37,270 nt of DNA from Jiulongibacter sp. Lineage in GTDB: Bacteria; Bacteroidota; Bacteroidia; Cytophagales; Spirosomataceae. Shown in pieces: positions 1 to 10,505 of this stretch. A program made the translations under genes and the position numbers. Below the pieces are notes generated by a model, which saw only the letters and a program-made list of their open reading frames with translations, did not search any database and was not told where the DNA came from. The stretch is from contig JAHEBN010000020.1 in the NCBI GenBank assembly GCA_024645245.1, positions 1 through 37,270 of the forward strand, in the 5' to 3' direction. How positions within the stretch are numbered: position 1 is the stretch's first letter; each line of letters begins with the position of its first letter.

Positions 1-3000
1 CACCTACCAGGTCATTCCACGATATTCCATCTGCGGAATCTTGCCATTGGTAGGTAATGGTACCAGTACCATTTAACGGATGTGCAATCAAACTTACCGA
101 CTCATTAACGCAAACATCTTCGGTAAGCACTTCCAAATCCAGACTTAACTGTTCAATTACACTGACCATATTACTGGCAGATTCTACAGTACCACATCCA
201 CTGCCACTTGCTGTGGCTTCTACTTTATAATATTTAACTCCTGCACTAGCCGTAGTAGGGCTATAAGTAATATTTGTTTCTCCGCTTATCTCAGTAAACA
301 GAATATTATTGTCTGACTCAAACCATTTGTAGGTGATGTTACCTGTACCTGAAATCGTATCAGCTGTAATAATTACAGAACCATTTGTACAAACAGCTGC
401 ATTATCTATTGAAATATCTACGTCATAAACTGGCAGAACTTCTACCGTTCCTGATGGAGAATTAATGGTACCACAGCCATTGCCACTCATACTAACCTGA
501 ACCCTATAGTAAGTAATTCCGGTAGATGCAGTATTGGCAATATACGTGTCAGAATCAGTTCCTACGCTAGTCCAACTGCTGTTATCAGCAGATGATTGCC
601 ACTGGTAAGTTGGTATTCCGGTGCCATTGTTTACTGTAGCTGTTAAGGTTGCATTACCATTGAGGCAAAGAATTGTATTATTTATATTTACAGTTACATC
701 CTGAATCTCTAAAACTTCAACGCTACCAGAAGGAGAATTTATTGTACCGCAACCATTGCCGCTCATTCCTACTTGTACACGATAATAAAGTATACCCGGT
801 GATGATGTATTGGAAGTATAAGTATCCGAATCGGTTCCAACATTACTCCAGGTGCTATTATCCGGCGATGACTGCCATTGGTATGTCGGTGTTCCGGTAC
901 CATTATTTACTGATGCGGTTAAAACTGCACTACCATTTTGACAAAGTACAGCATTATCGATATCTATAGTGGCATCCTGAATTTCCAATACTTCTACAGT
1001 CCCGGATGGTGAATTAATGGTTCCACAACCATTTCCACTCATACCAACCTGAACTCTATAGTAAAGTAAACCCGGCGAGGAAGTATTAGCAGCATATGTA
1101 TCTGAATTTGTTCCCACATTGCTCCAGGTACTGTTATCCGGTGACGATTGCCACTGGTAAGTTGGGGTACCTGTTCCGTTATTTACTGTTGCCGTTAATG
1201 TAGCACTTCCATTTTGGCACAAAACTGCATTATCCATGCTGATAGATGCATCCTGAATTTCTAGTACCTCTACTGAGCCTGAGGGTGAGTTAATTGTACC
1301 GCAACCATTACCACTCATACCCACTTGAACACGGTAGTAAATTAGTCCTGCTGCTGATGTATTTGCCACATAAGTATCCGAATTGGTTCCCACATTGCTC
1401 CACGTACTATTATCCGGAGATGACTGCCATTGATAAGTCGGTGTTCCGGTACCATTATTTACTGAAGCTGTTAAGACAGCACTGCCATTTTGACAAAGTA
1501 CAGCATTATTAATATCGACGGTGGCATCCTGAATTTCCAATACTTCTATAGTTCCGGATGGAGAATTAATAGTTCCACATCCATTGCCGCTCATTCCTAC
1601 TTGTACCCGGTAATAAAGTAGACCTGGTGATGAGGTATTGGCAGAATAAGTATCCGAATCGGTTCCTACATTACTCCAGGTGCTATTATCCGGCGATGAC
1701 TGCCATTGGTAAGTCGGTGTACCCGTGCCATTATTAACTGAAGCAGTTAATAATGCACTACCATTTTGACAAAGTACAGCATTATCGATATCTATAGTGG
1801 CATCCTGAATTTCCAATACTTCTATAGTTCCGGATGGAGAATTTATGGTTCCGCATCCATTTCCACTCATACCAACCTGAACTCTATAGTAAAGTAAACC
1901 CGGCGAGGAAGTATTAGCTGCATAAGTATCTGAATTTGTTCCCACATTGCTCCAGGTACTGTTATCCGGTGACGATTGCCATTGGTAAGTTGGGGTACCT
2001 GTTCCGTTATTTACTGTTGCCGTTAATGTAGCACTTCCATTTTGGCACAAAACTGCATTATCCATGCTGATAGATGCATCCTGAATTTCTAGTACCTCTA
2101 CTGTTGAAGAGGCAGATTGAGCAATTCCACAACCCGAACCACTGGCATTAGCCGCAACTTTGTAATATTTTAAACCAACAGATGCAGTTGGAGCGACATA
2201 AGTTAAGGAAGTTGAATTGCCTGGAGCATAGGTAAATGTTACATTATCATCTGAATATGACCATTGATAGGTGATAGATGAAGGGGCAGTAGTAGGAATA
2301 GCAGTTATAATTGCAGACCCATTCTGGCAAACAACGCCATTATCTACAGCAATATTTACTGCGAAAGTGGGTAGAACTTCTATTGTAACACTAGCTGAGG
2401 TTGCAGAGCCACAACCTGAACCTGAAGCAGTAGCAACCACCCGATAGTATAAAATACCGGTAGAAGTAGTCACCGGATTATAGGACACATTTGTTTCGCC
2501 ACTGAGAATAGTAAAAGTAATGTTGTCGGTTGATTTATACCATTGATAAGTTATTGTTCCGGTACCACCTATTGGATTTGCATTCAAAGTTGCTGAACCG
2601 CCCTGACAAACAACAAGGTTAGATGGTGTAATATCCACAGCAAAATTAGGTAATACCTGAATTTGCGATGAAGATGAGGTGCTTGAGCCGCATCCTGAGC
2701 CAGTTAGACTTACCAAGACCCGGTAATATTTGGTTCCTGCCAAATTAGTTGCTGGCAAAAAAGTAGCATTGTTGCCGTTTGATGCAACATTTGTGAAACT
2801 TATATTATCACTTGATTCCTGCCACTGATAACTAGGCGTTCCTGTTCCGCCACTGATATTTGAATTTATTGTAACACTACCTCCTACACATACAATGGAA
2901 TTATTGGGTGATGTTGTTACTGTTTGTTTGGGTATTACATTCACTGTATCGCTTGGAGAGGTGATAACTGAACACCCACTTCCATTAGGGCTTACCACCA

Positions 3001-3530
3001 ATCTGTAATATTTCGTACCAGAGCTTGATGTACCAGGAGAATAAGTGGAATCAGTTGCACCCGAAATATTCGAAAATGAAGAATTATTATTCGATTGCTG
3101 CCATTGATAGGTAAAATTACCGGCACCATTGGAAATAATAGGAGAAATTGTACTAACTCCACCTTCGCATACGATTGAATTATCTGCGGAAACAGTAACA
3201 TTAACCTGCGGATTGACAGTGAACAAAATGGAACCCGATGTAGCCGGGCCGCAATTAGCACCGGAAGGTGTTACAATTACCCTGTAATAAGTATTACCTG
3301 CTGAGGCAGTGGAAGGACTGAATGTATTACTATTTGAACCTACATTGCTCCAAGAGCTATTATTCGTGGATGATTGCCATTGATACGAGAATGAACCTGC
3401 ACCATTTGTTTTGGTGGCAGTTAATGTGGCCGATCCTCCTACACAAACTACCTGTGTATTTATTGATATATTCACCGTTACCTGAGGAATCACGCTTACT
3501 GTTACTGTATCCCAGGCAGGACACATGTCG
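1..3530 (-). repeat. Array of about 13 Ig-like domain repeats inside the adhesin
   Basis: Thirteen units of about 276 bp (92 residues) follow each other in the adhesin frame. Each carries a Cys near the start (VLCQNGSA-type), a Y-Q-W-Q core about 20 residues later, a YYRV or YYKV strand and a G-C-G near the end. The W codons fall at about 3380, 3105, 2830, 2545, 2265, 1975, 1700, 1425, 1150, 872, 596, 330 and 55. The two conserved cysteines and the central Trp are typical of bacterial Ig-like domains. The outer units are diverged, the central five nearly identical. Confidence 0.85.
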
Positions 3531-6500
3531 GCATCTCTTGCCTCCACAAAATAAGTTGTTGTGTTAGCCGGACTAACCGCGATTGTGCTTCCGCTCGCTG
3601 AATTACTCCAGGTATAAGTATATGGAGCAGTTCCTCCACTTGCAGTTGCAGTTAAATTAACTGTACCGGCTCCGGCACACATTTCGAAATCATCGCTTGC
3701 TACAAGGTTTATGGGTGGAACAATAATTTGAGTTAAAGCACTAAATACAGAACATTGCGGATCATCAATTGTAGCAGCGGTCGTAGCTAGTCGAATTCGA
3801 TAAATACGCCCACTCAAGGCTGAAACAATAGGCGTTGGCAAGGTTAAACTCACATCCAACACATTTGAAACAAAAGTACCTGTAGTGACCGCTTGAACTT
3901 CTTGCCATGTTAATCCATTATCATCACTTTTTTCCCATTTATAATACTTGAATTCCGAAAAAGGATCCGTAATTGAAGCATTAATATCTTCACTTGAACC
4001 GCCCAGGCAAGCAACCGTAGTACCGGATAAATTGATGTCAAGAGGACATTTAGTTATTTCAATATCATCTATTATAAAATTATTTCCATATCCACCTCCT
4101 TGTATATTTCTTATTGCAAACAAGGCTGATGTTGTACTTGCTCCTGTTTTAAATGAAAATCCTACCTTTTGCCAATCACCTAATATTAGACCTGAAACCT
4201 CCTTTATCACCCCGTCTACAATAAATGCACAATTGGGCTTAATGGTTGATTCAGGTGAAATATTTTTAAGCCAACAAGTAAAGTTATAATTGGTATTCGG
4301 ACATAAATTATCCACTTGTTTTTCTACAACGATATTTGGTGCATAACCGGCATTTACAACCATCATATAGCCATTTACATCTCCAGGCGTATGATCGTAA
4401 GTTATATCCCACCAGCCTGCTGACTGAGTAAACTGAAAAGCCTTGTGATTTGAACCATCGCAATCGGTATAATTTACTATCGAATAAAATCCATCCCATG
4501 GTGCATAACAGGTATAATTCGAATATCCATATTGAGTTTCAATCAGTACTGGGCCATTTTTTGGAGTACCACTACCAAAATCACCATTTGGAAATAAATT
4601 TGCAGAAGACGTGCTACATACTACCGGATTTGCACAAGCTCCGCTATTACTAGGAACATCAATATATCTGTAGCTGAAACAATATTCCCCATTTCGGGAT
4701 ACTTTTACATAATATTTTCCTGCTGCTAAACCTGTAATAGTATTCGCCGGACTCAAAGTACTAAATGGTACATAGGATGAATTTAGTGTTTCAATCCAAC
4801 GTATATTATCTGTTCCTACCGGTCCATTGATTACTATCTGACCGTCGTTGGCAAAACAATCTGTCGCCGGTGTAGCTGTATATCCGGAAATAAAGGAGGT
4901 TTGATCGGCAGCTTCCAAATTGATTTTAACATTCTTACATATATATTTTGTTGTATAATCCCTTATGTAAAAATAATATTGCCCAATTCCAAGATTAGAA
5001 ATAGAAGAAGACGATGGATCACTACCTCTGGTCCAGGTACTCAGATCTAAGGTATACTCCATGTTATTATTTGCAGTTACTGTGATAACACCAGTATTTG
5101 AAGTACAACTAGATGGATTACTTGGAACTATATAATATTTATCGTTGCAAATATTTGAACAATCATTTATAACATTCAAATTTACTGTTGCTGTAGCCGT
5201 ACATCCATTTGAACGTGTAGTGGTAAGTGTATAAACACCTCCAAATGAAGAAGAAGCAACTAACATGGTAGGACTTTGTAAATTACTACTAAAACCCGAC
5301 CCTGCGGGGCCGGTCCAAAAATAAGAAGCAACATTTGTTCCTGAACCTGTAAATTTTGCTGTTGATCCCACGCAATGAGTGCCGGAGACTGCTGCAATCG
5401 CAGTTGGAAGATCCAGAATAGTAACATTAATTTTCTTTCTTGAACTTTCCGGGCAACTAAATTCTGTACAGCTTACATAGTAATCATTTGTTGCAGTACC
5501 GTTATTTGAAGATATTAAGGATGCTGTTACAAATGACGCACCTGTACCTAAAACTGGTAAAGAAGTATTCGTGTCATACCACTTATATATACCCGTGCAT
5601 CCTGAAGCAGAAATAACTACTGTCCCGGCCCCACATTGTGAAACATCTGATGCAGTAGGAGCTAATGGGGGCGTATGAACAGATATTTGAACAGTAGCAG
5701 TTGCTGAACAATTATTATTGGTACGAACAGTTACTGAATAAATCCCTGACATGGCTAATGTAGCATTATTGATGGATTTATTTTGACTGTTCGAACTGAA
5801 TCCATCAGGTCCAGTCCATGAATAAGAATTCCCACCAGAAGACTGCAAATCAATAGTTTGTCCCAAACAAACATCGCCATTTGAAGTGCTGGCTGTGGGA
5901 ATAGGCAAACTATAAATAGTAACGGAAGTTGTATTGGTATTAAAACAGTTATTAATATCCGTAACTACTAAAGAATATATACCATTTCCGGCTGTTGATA
6001 TATTAGAAATTACTGGATTTTGAGCGGTTGATAAAAACCCATTGGGACCTGCCCAGCTATAAGTAACTCCACCACTGGCCGTTAAACTTAAATTATTGGA
6101 CGCACACATGGGGCCATTATTGTTGGCAGTCGCACTTGGTAAACTATTTATGACAACATTAATTGAAGTACTAGCAGTACATCCGTAAGAATTTGTTATA
6201 GTTAAATTATATTGACCCCCGTTTATTATTGCGACATTATTAATAGAAGGATTAGGCAAGGTTGATGTAAAAGTATTCGGGCCTGTCCAACTAAAGGTAT
6301 TACCTCCAGAGCCTAATAAATTTAAAGTTTGCCCGACACACAATGGTCCATTGCTTGTAATCGAAGCGGTAGGTGTAGACAAGGTAACATTAGTAGTACT
6401 GGTAGCTGTACAACCAGCAGAATTTGTAATTTGTACTGAATACACTCCGGATTTTAAAGCACTCATTGAACCAACAACCGGATTCTGGGTATTGGTAGTA

Positions 6501-9500
6501 AAGCCATTAGGGCCTGTCCAGGAATAGGCATTTCCACCTGACGAAAATAAAAGCACATTTCCGCCAATACAAGCCGGACTATTATTACTTGTTACGGGTA
6601 TTACATAAGATACATCTATAAATTTAGTCGAAGAATCTATGCAACCAGAAGCTGTAGTCACAATAACCTTATATGTACCTTCATATAAACTATCATTAAC
6701 TGTAAATGAAGGATTTGAAGAAGTAGATGAATATCCCAGCGGTCCTGACCATTGATAAATTGTTCCCCCCCCAGAACCTAAACTTAATGTAGTTCCTAAA
6801 CAAACTGGCGTATTTCCACTAATATTTATTACAGGCAATGCATTTACTATCACATTAGTGGTAGCCGTAGTAGTGCAACCATTTACTGATGCCGTTAAGG
6901 AATAAATACCTGCTTTTAAAGAATTCACATTATTGATGATGGGATTCGAAATAGTTGAACTAAAAGAATCAGGGCCCGTCCAACTGTAAGTCGACCAGCC
7001 CGGATAATCAAAATCAATTTGTTTACCCACACATTTTGGACTATTCGAAATAATGGCCTGATTAGTATATAAAACAGTTACTTCAATATTATTGGTGGCA
7101 CTACAACCTAATGAATTATTTGCAGTGATTGTATAGATTCCTGAATTGACAGAACTAACATTGTTGAGTACCGGATTTGAGGCCCCGGATGAAAACCCGT
7201 TTGGGCCACTCCAGCTGTACGATACAGCACCCGAAACATGTAAATTTAAAGTACCTCCCGCACATAAAGCAGTATCTGGCGAAACTACAAGGCTGGGAAA
7301 AGATAGCACTACTTCCGTAGTGGCACTTGCTGTACAACCAGAAGCATTGGTTACAGTAACAGAATAAATACCAGCCTTCGAAATATTCATATTTGAAATT
7401 GTTGGACTTAAAGCCGATGAAGTAAATCCCGAAGGCCCTGTCCAACTATTAGATACACCACCAGTGGCATTTAATGTTAATGTTGAACCCGCACATACCG
7501 GGCCATCATTACTAACCACAATGTTAGGTGGGGAATACAAACTTAAATTTGTTGTAGCCGTTTTCTGGCATGAAGGAGTTACTGTTATTGTCACAGTATA
7601 AATACCTTCAGAGTTTGGAATCCGTGTATTTGAAACTGTGGGATTCGCTAAAGAAGCGGTGAATGAATCAGGACCGACCCATGAGTAAGCCGAACCCCCT
7701 GTAGCTGATAACGAAATATTTATTCCCTCGCATTGGGGTCCGTCGTTGGAAGCTGAGACATTTCCGGCTACCACGGATGCGTAAACGGTAGCTGTAGCCG
7801 TACAGCCAGCCGTCAATCTACCAGTTACTGTATAAGTGCCAGTTGCAGCTATTGCTGCCGAAACTATTTGTGGCGACTGTATACTCGAAGTAAAACTATT
7901 TGGCCCGGCCCATGTATAAGTATCTGCACCGGATGAAGTAAAATCAAGATTTTGACCTGAACAAATACTGGAATTTATAACAGATGCAGTTGGAAAAACA
8001 GTGGTATTAATATCAATAAAAACACTGGTGCTTGCCTGGCAGTTATTTGCATCTGTAACCATCAGGGTATATGTGCCTTCCATTGCATAGGTTGCATTTG
8101 TTCGGGTGAGAGTACTTCCAGAAGTCGCCCCTAAACCAGGCCCGGTCCAGGAATAGGAAGTTCCACCTGATGCGTTAATCGCAATGGTACCCCCATCGCA
8201 AACAGGACTATTACTAGTTGCACCCGGTATAGGAAGACTATTGACTGTAACAGATACAGTTGCTGATGCTGTGCAACCTTCTGAATCTGTGCCAGTTACA
8301 CTATACGTTGTATTTGATGTTGGAGAAACAACCTTTGAATTTCCATTTCCCAGTCCATTACTCCAGGAATAAGTGGTAATTCCTACAGCATTATTCAGAG
8401 AAACGGATAAAGTGGTATTTAGACCGTAACAAATACTGGCATTTGCACTTGGCGTAAGAGTTCCGGAAAATCTGGTTAGTGTTTGGTCACTTAAATTAAC
8501 CGGACATTCACCTGTACCCCATCTTACATACAGGTCGTAAGTAGCAGGACCTAATGAGCTAATGGAATATGTGCCAGTGATATCATTAACAGCTGTACTA
8601 TAGGAAGAACCACCATTAGTGCTAAACTGTATTGAACTAAATGTTGGATTATCCGTAAAAGCAAAACTTATGCTTCCATTATTTAAACCGCAATTAGGAT
8701 TAATTTTGGTGGAAACGGCAGAAGGCGAATCCTTTATAATTACAGCTGCAGATGCTGTCGCAGAACAGCCGCTTAAATTAGCTGTACAAAAATAATTTCC
8801 GGCTTTGGTGGCATTTACACCATTAATAATTGGCGATTGTAATGTTGAATTAAAACCATCGGGTCCCACCCAGCTATAAATAGTACCTGCCCCTAATGAA
8901 ACCGCACTCAAATTAAGTGCAGAACCATTACATACCGGAGAATTAGAAGTAATAGCAAATCCCGCAGCATTGCAATTATCAAGTATTAAAGTAATGGTTT
9001 TCTCATCGCATAAAGATCCCCCTTTATTATCATTTTCGAAATACTGAACTTTTATTTGATATGTGCCAGCTCCCAAATTTAAATTTCCGCTAGTACTTGG
9101 ATATCGATAGGCCGAGGTGTTATCCGTTGAACTTCCAGAGAAATTTCCTGAAATTTCAAAAAAAATGCTTCCGGAACCGGCTGAAACAGCTTCAAGATTC
9201 CAATTTGTAGGCAATTGACTTAAATAGTAAGTACCGCCATTGGTGATATCAACGTCATTATTCGCAACTAAATCATTAATTAAAACCTGGCTAATGGTGT
9301 TACAAGCTGGATCACTAACACATGATATATCCGCCTCCCAACCCAGCCTGTTATCTTTATTATTCGAAACAAAATGAAAGACCAGGCATTGTTCAGAAGA
9401 TGTTATGGTCCCAGGAGAACTATTGCCGTTATATACCCCTATGTTGGTGTTAAGACTACCATCGAAAATCTCGAGATAATCTTTGTTATCTCTTGTTTGA

Positions 9501-10246
9501 AAAGAAGTGAAATTAAATCGAATATTTTGGCCCGGATTGGCACAAAAAGTTTGGTAATAATTTTCGTTATCTGAATAATTCCCTAAAGACCCTCCGGAAT
9601 CATAAAACTTTCCTGAACAGGTCGGAGTAATATTTTCAAGAATAGAAACATCGTCTAAAACAAACAGGTTACCCGAAGAAACTTTAGTTAGTTCCTGAAT
9701 CGAGAAAGTTACAAATCCTGTTGAAGTAGCTGTATATACCACACTGATTTGCTGCCATCCGGTGGTGGTACCGATGGATGTCCCAACTTGAACGCCATTC
9801 ACCATCCAGGCCAGGGTTGAGTTGGTTGCATTATCCGCCATTCGGGTCCAAAAGGATAAGGTGTATGTATTCCCAGCTGTTACATAAATATTATTTTTCC
9901 ATATATCAAAATTACTAATAGAAGCATTAGCGATAAGCATTTTTCCGCCCGAAGTACCTACTGTATGATCATAGAAATTGTAATAACCACCATTTACTGA
10001 AGATGGATTAGAGTTAATAGTGTATCTGCCATCGCTTGTTAGACTGGTATTTTGAGAGTAATCTGAAGTGAAGCCATTGTAGTTATTACTAAAATCTCCA
10101 TTGGTCACTAATTCTATCTGAATACCGAAGGTTGAAAAATAACTTAAAAAAAGCATGCAAACAAAAAGAACCCTTAGTATACTATCGCCAAAGCGATAAT
10201 TGAGGGTTAGTCTTAACTCGCAGATTTTATTTTCTAAATTTTTCAC
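1..10246 (-). CDS. Giant T9SS-type surface adhesin with CUB, SprB/PKD-like and Ig-like repeats (3' end outside window)
   Basis: The minus frame is open without a stop from 10246 to the left edge, about 3,415 codons. An in-frame TAA lies about 30 nt upstream of GTG 10246. That GTG gives a basic N-terminus followed by a hydrophobic stretch (LRVLFVCMLFLSYF), which reads as a secretion signal; the alternative ATG at 10156 would cut into it. Order of modules: a jelly-roll-like region (about 10100-9660); a CUB-like domain (about 9600-9320, with GSLGNYS, YLEIFDG and LVFHF motifs); SprB/PKD-like repeats with YSWTGPNGF and G-x-Y-x-V cores (about 8960-5170); a second jelly-roll-like module (about 4620-4040); a PKD-like unit; then Ig-like repeats with YQWQ cores and GCG (3530-1). 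Such proteins in Bacteroidota are normally exported by T9SS and act in adhesion or gliding. The C-terminal sorting domain would lie outside the window, so export by T9SS is inferred. Ligand unknown. Confidence 0.9.
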   Translation of the reverse strand, partial: MKNLENKICELRLTLNYRFGDSILRVLFVCMLFLSYFSTFGIQIELVTNGDFSNNYNGFTSDYSQNTSLTSDGRYTINSNPSSVNGGYYNFYDHTVGTSGGKMLIANASISNFDIWKNNIYVTAGNTYTLSFWTRMADNATNSTLAWMVNGVQVGTSIGTTTGWQQISVVYTATSTGFVTFSIQELTKVSSGNLFVLDDVSILENITPTCSGKFYDSGGSLGNYSDNENYYQTFCANPGQNIRFNFTSFQTRDNKDYLEIFDGSLNTNIGVYNGNSSPGTITSSEQCLVFHFVSNNKDNRLGWEADISCVSDPACNTISQVLINDLVANNDVDITNGGTYYLSQLPTNWNLEAVSAGSGSIFFEISGNFSGSSTDNTSAYRYPSTSGNLNLGAGTYQIKVQYFENDNKGGSLCDEKTITLILDNCNAAGFAITSNSPVCNGSALNLSAVSLGAGTIYSWVGPDGFNSTLQSPIINGVNATKAGNYFCTANLSGCSATASAAVIIKDSPSAVSTKINPNCGLNNGSISFAFTDNPTFSSIQFSTNGGSSYSTAVNDITGTYSISSLGPATYDLYVRWGTGECPVNLSDQTLTRFSGTLTPSANASICYGLNTTLSVSLNNAVGITTYSWSNGLGNGNSKVVSPTSNTTYSVTGTDSEGCTASATVSVTVNSLPIPGATSNSPVCDGGTIAINASGGTSYSWTGPGLGATSGSTLTRTNATYAMEGTYTLMVTDANNCQASTSVFIDINTTVFPTASVINSSICSGQNLDFTSSGADTYTWAGPNSFTSSIQSPQIVSAAIAATGTYTVTGRLTAGCTATATVYASVVAGNVSASNDGPQCEGINISLSATGGSAYSWVGPDSFTASLANPTVSNTRIPNSEGIYTVTITVTPSCQKTATTNLSLYSPPNIVVSNDGPVCAGSTLTLNATGGVSNSWTGPSGFTSSALSPTISNMNISKAGIYSVTVTNASGCTASATTEVVLSFPSLVVSPDTALCAGGTLNLHVSGAVSYSWSGPNGFSSGASNPVLNNVSSVNSGIYTITANNSLGCSATNNIEVTVLYTNQAIISNSPKCVGKQIDFDYPGWSTYSWTGPDSFSSTISNPIINNVNSLKAGIYSLTASVNGCTTTATTNVIVNALPVINISGNTPVCLGTTLSLGSGGGTIYQWSGPLGYSSTSSNPSFTVNDSLYEGTYKVIVTTASGCIDSSTKFIDVSYVIPVTSNNSPACIGGNVLLFSSGGNAYSWTGPNGFTTNTQNPVVGSMSALKSGVYSVQITNSAGCTATSTTNVTLSTPTASITSNGPLCVGQTLNLLGSGGNTFSWTGPNTFTSTLPNPSINNVAIINGGQYNLTITNSYGCTASTSINVVINSLPSATANNNGPMCASNNLSLTASGGVTYSWAGPNGFLSTAQNPVISNISTAGNGIYSLVVTDINNCFNTNTTSVTIYSLPIPTASTSNGDVCLGQTIDLQSSGGNSYSWTGPDGFSSNSQNKSINNATLAMSGIYSVTVRTNNNCSATATVQISVHTPPLAPTASDVSQCGAGTVVISASGCTGIYKWYDTNTSLPVLGTGASFVTASLISSNNGTATNDYYVSCTEFSCPESSRKKINVTILDLPTAIAAVSGTHCVGSTAKFTGSGTNVASYFWTGPAGSGFSSNLQSPTMLVASSSFGGVYTLTTTRSNGCTATATVNLNVINDCSNICNDKYYIVPSNPSSCTSNTGVITVTANNNMEYTLDLSTWTRGSDPSSSSISNLGIGQYYFYIRDYTTKYICKNVKINLEAADQTSFISGYTATPATDCFANDGQIVINGPVGTDNIRWIETLNSSYVPFSTLSPANTITGLAAGKYYVKVSRNGEYCFSYRYIDVPSNSGACANPVVCSTSSANLFPNGDFGSGTPKNGPVLIETQYGYSNYTCYAPWDGFYSIVNYTDCDGSNHKAFQFTQSAGWWDITYDHTPGDVNGYMMVVNAGYAPNIVVEKQVDNLCPNTNYNFTCWLKNISPESTIKPNCAFIVDGVIKEVSGLILGDWQKVGFSFKTGASTTSALFAIRNIQGGGYGNNFIIDDIEITKCPLDINLSGTTVACLGGSSEDINASITDPFSEFKYYKWEKSDDNGLTWQEVQAVTTGTFVSNVLDVSLTLPTPIVSALSGRIYRIRLATTAATIDDPQCSVFSALTQIIVPPINLVASDDFEMCAGAGTVNLTATASGGTAPYTYTWSNSASGSTIAVSPANTTTYFVEARDADMCPAWDTVTVSVIPQVTVNISINTQVVCVGGSATLTATKTNGAGSFSYQWQSSTNNSSWSNVGSNSNTFSPSTASAGNTYYRVIVTPSGANCGPATSGSILFTVNPQVNVTVSADNSIVCEGGVSTISPIISNGAGNFTYQWQQSNNNSSFSNISGATDSTYSPGTSSSGTKYYRLVVSPNGSGCSVITSPSDTVNVIPKQTVTTSPNNSIVCVGGSVTINSNISGGTGTPSYQWQESSDNISFTNVASNGNNATFLPATNLAGTKYYRVLVSLTGSGCGSSTSSSSQIQVLPNFAVDITPSNLVVCQGGSATLNANPIGGTGTITYQWYKSTDNITFTILSGETNVSYNPVTTSTGILYYRVVATASGSGCGSATSASVTIEVLPTFAVNIAVDNGVVCQNGSAIITAIPTTAPSSITYQWSYSDDNVTFTYAPGNSTSLTYVAPTASVGLKYYKVAANASGSGCGIAQSASSTVEVLEIQDASISMDNAVLCQNGSATLTATVNNGTGTPTYQWQSSPDNSTWSNVGTNSDTYAANTSSPGLLYYRVQVGMSGNGCGTINSPSGTIEVLEIQDATIDIDNAVLCQNGSALLTASVNNGTGTPTYQWQSSPDNSTWSNVGTDSDTYSANTSSPGLLYYRVQVGMSGNGCGTINSPSGTIEVLEIQDATVDINNAVLCQNGSAVLTASVNNGTGTPTYQWQSSPDNSTWSNVGTNSDTYVANTSAAGLIYYRVQVGMSGNGCGTINSPSGSVEVLEIQDASISMDNAVLCQNGSATLTATVNNGTGTPTYQWQSSPDNSTWSNVGTNSDTYAANTSSPGLLYYRVQVGMSGNGCGTINSPSGTVEVLEIQDATIDIDNAVLCQNGSAVLTASVNNGTGTPTYQWQSSPDNSTWSNVGTDSDTYTSNTSSPGILYYRVQVGMSGNGCGTINSPSGSVEVLEIQDVTVNINNTILCLNGNATLTATVNNGTGIPTYQWQSSADNSSWTSVGTDSDTYIANTASTGITYYRVQVSMSGNGCGTINSPSGTVEVLPVYDVDISIDNAAVCTNGSVIITADTISGTGNITYKWFESDNNILFTEISGETNITYSPTTASAGVKYYKVEATASGSGCGTVESASNMVSVIEQLSLDLEVLTEDVCVNESVSLIAHPLNGTGTITYQWQDSADGISWNDLVG
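700..2079 (-). repeat. Five near-identical 276-bp tandem copies with an 828-bp higher-order period
   Basis: Units begin at 700, 976, 1252, 1528 and 1804, exactly 276 bp apart. The copy at 1804 matches the copy at 976 far better than its neighbours do: from about 1039 onward only a handful of bases differ. The copy at 1528 resembles that at 700, especially over its last 170 bp. This gives an A-B-C-A'-B' layout with an 828-bp (3 x 276) period, and points to recent block duplication or gene conversion inside the coding sequence. The reading frame is kept because 276 is divisible by three. Confidence 0.85.
5170..8960 (-). repeat. SprB/PKD-like repeat array inside the adhesin
   Basis: About 14 units, eleven of them contiguous between roughly 8150 and 5800 with a spacing of about 230 bp (77 residues). 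Each unit has the pattern C-x-G near its start, then YSWTGP-x-G/S-F, an NP or SP turn, and a strand of the type G-x-Y-x-V-x-x-x-N-x-x-G-C. These are beta-sandwich modules common in T9SS-exported adhesins of Bacteroidota. DNA identity between units is low, in contrast to the Ig-like array, so this array is older. Confidence 0.75.
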
Positions 10247-10494
10247 CAAATAAAAATACCTGTTAAGGGTTAGATATTACTTTATGAAGCACGTACGCTT
10301 TCCATTAAAATAGCAAAGATTATACCAAAGAATTATTAAGTGATTTTATTGCTGTTAAAGACCATTCCACCAAGCCCATATTCTTCTAAGTAAAAACCTT
10401 ATTAAATGGATCTTATAATCAATCCGTAATAAATTTTCAGAAAATTATAAAAATGTTTTGCCGAGTAAATTGAAGTCCTTTTAAATGCAAAATG

Positions 10495-10502
10495 TACTTT
10501 TG
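10495..10502 (+). promoter_or_regulatory. Bacteroidota -7 promoter element TACTTTTG
   Basis: TACTTTTG fits the TAnnTTTG -7 consensus. A TTG triplet at 10470-10472 lies 22 nt upstream of it, an acceptable -33 element. The box ends three bases before ATG 10506, which implies a very short or absent leader for the aminotransferase gene, or that transcription starts elsewhere. It also argues against the upstream ATG at 10485 as the start. Confidence 0.55.
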
Positions 10503-10505
10503 TAT

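Noticed and set aside
700-2079. Regular repeat spacing considered as a CRISPR-like array
   Set aside because: The 276-bp units have no spacer structure; the repeats fill the whole period and encode Ig-like domains in frame.
673-9574. Numerous short open frames on the plus strand and in other minus frames across the adhesin
   Set aside because: They are shadows of the continuous minus frame; several repeat because the underlying DNA repeats. They lack conserved motifs.
10485-10505. Upstream ATG for the aminotransferase
   Set aside because: It precedes the promoter box at 10495-10502, and the conserved family start is MLNFYPGPSK at 10506.
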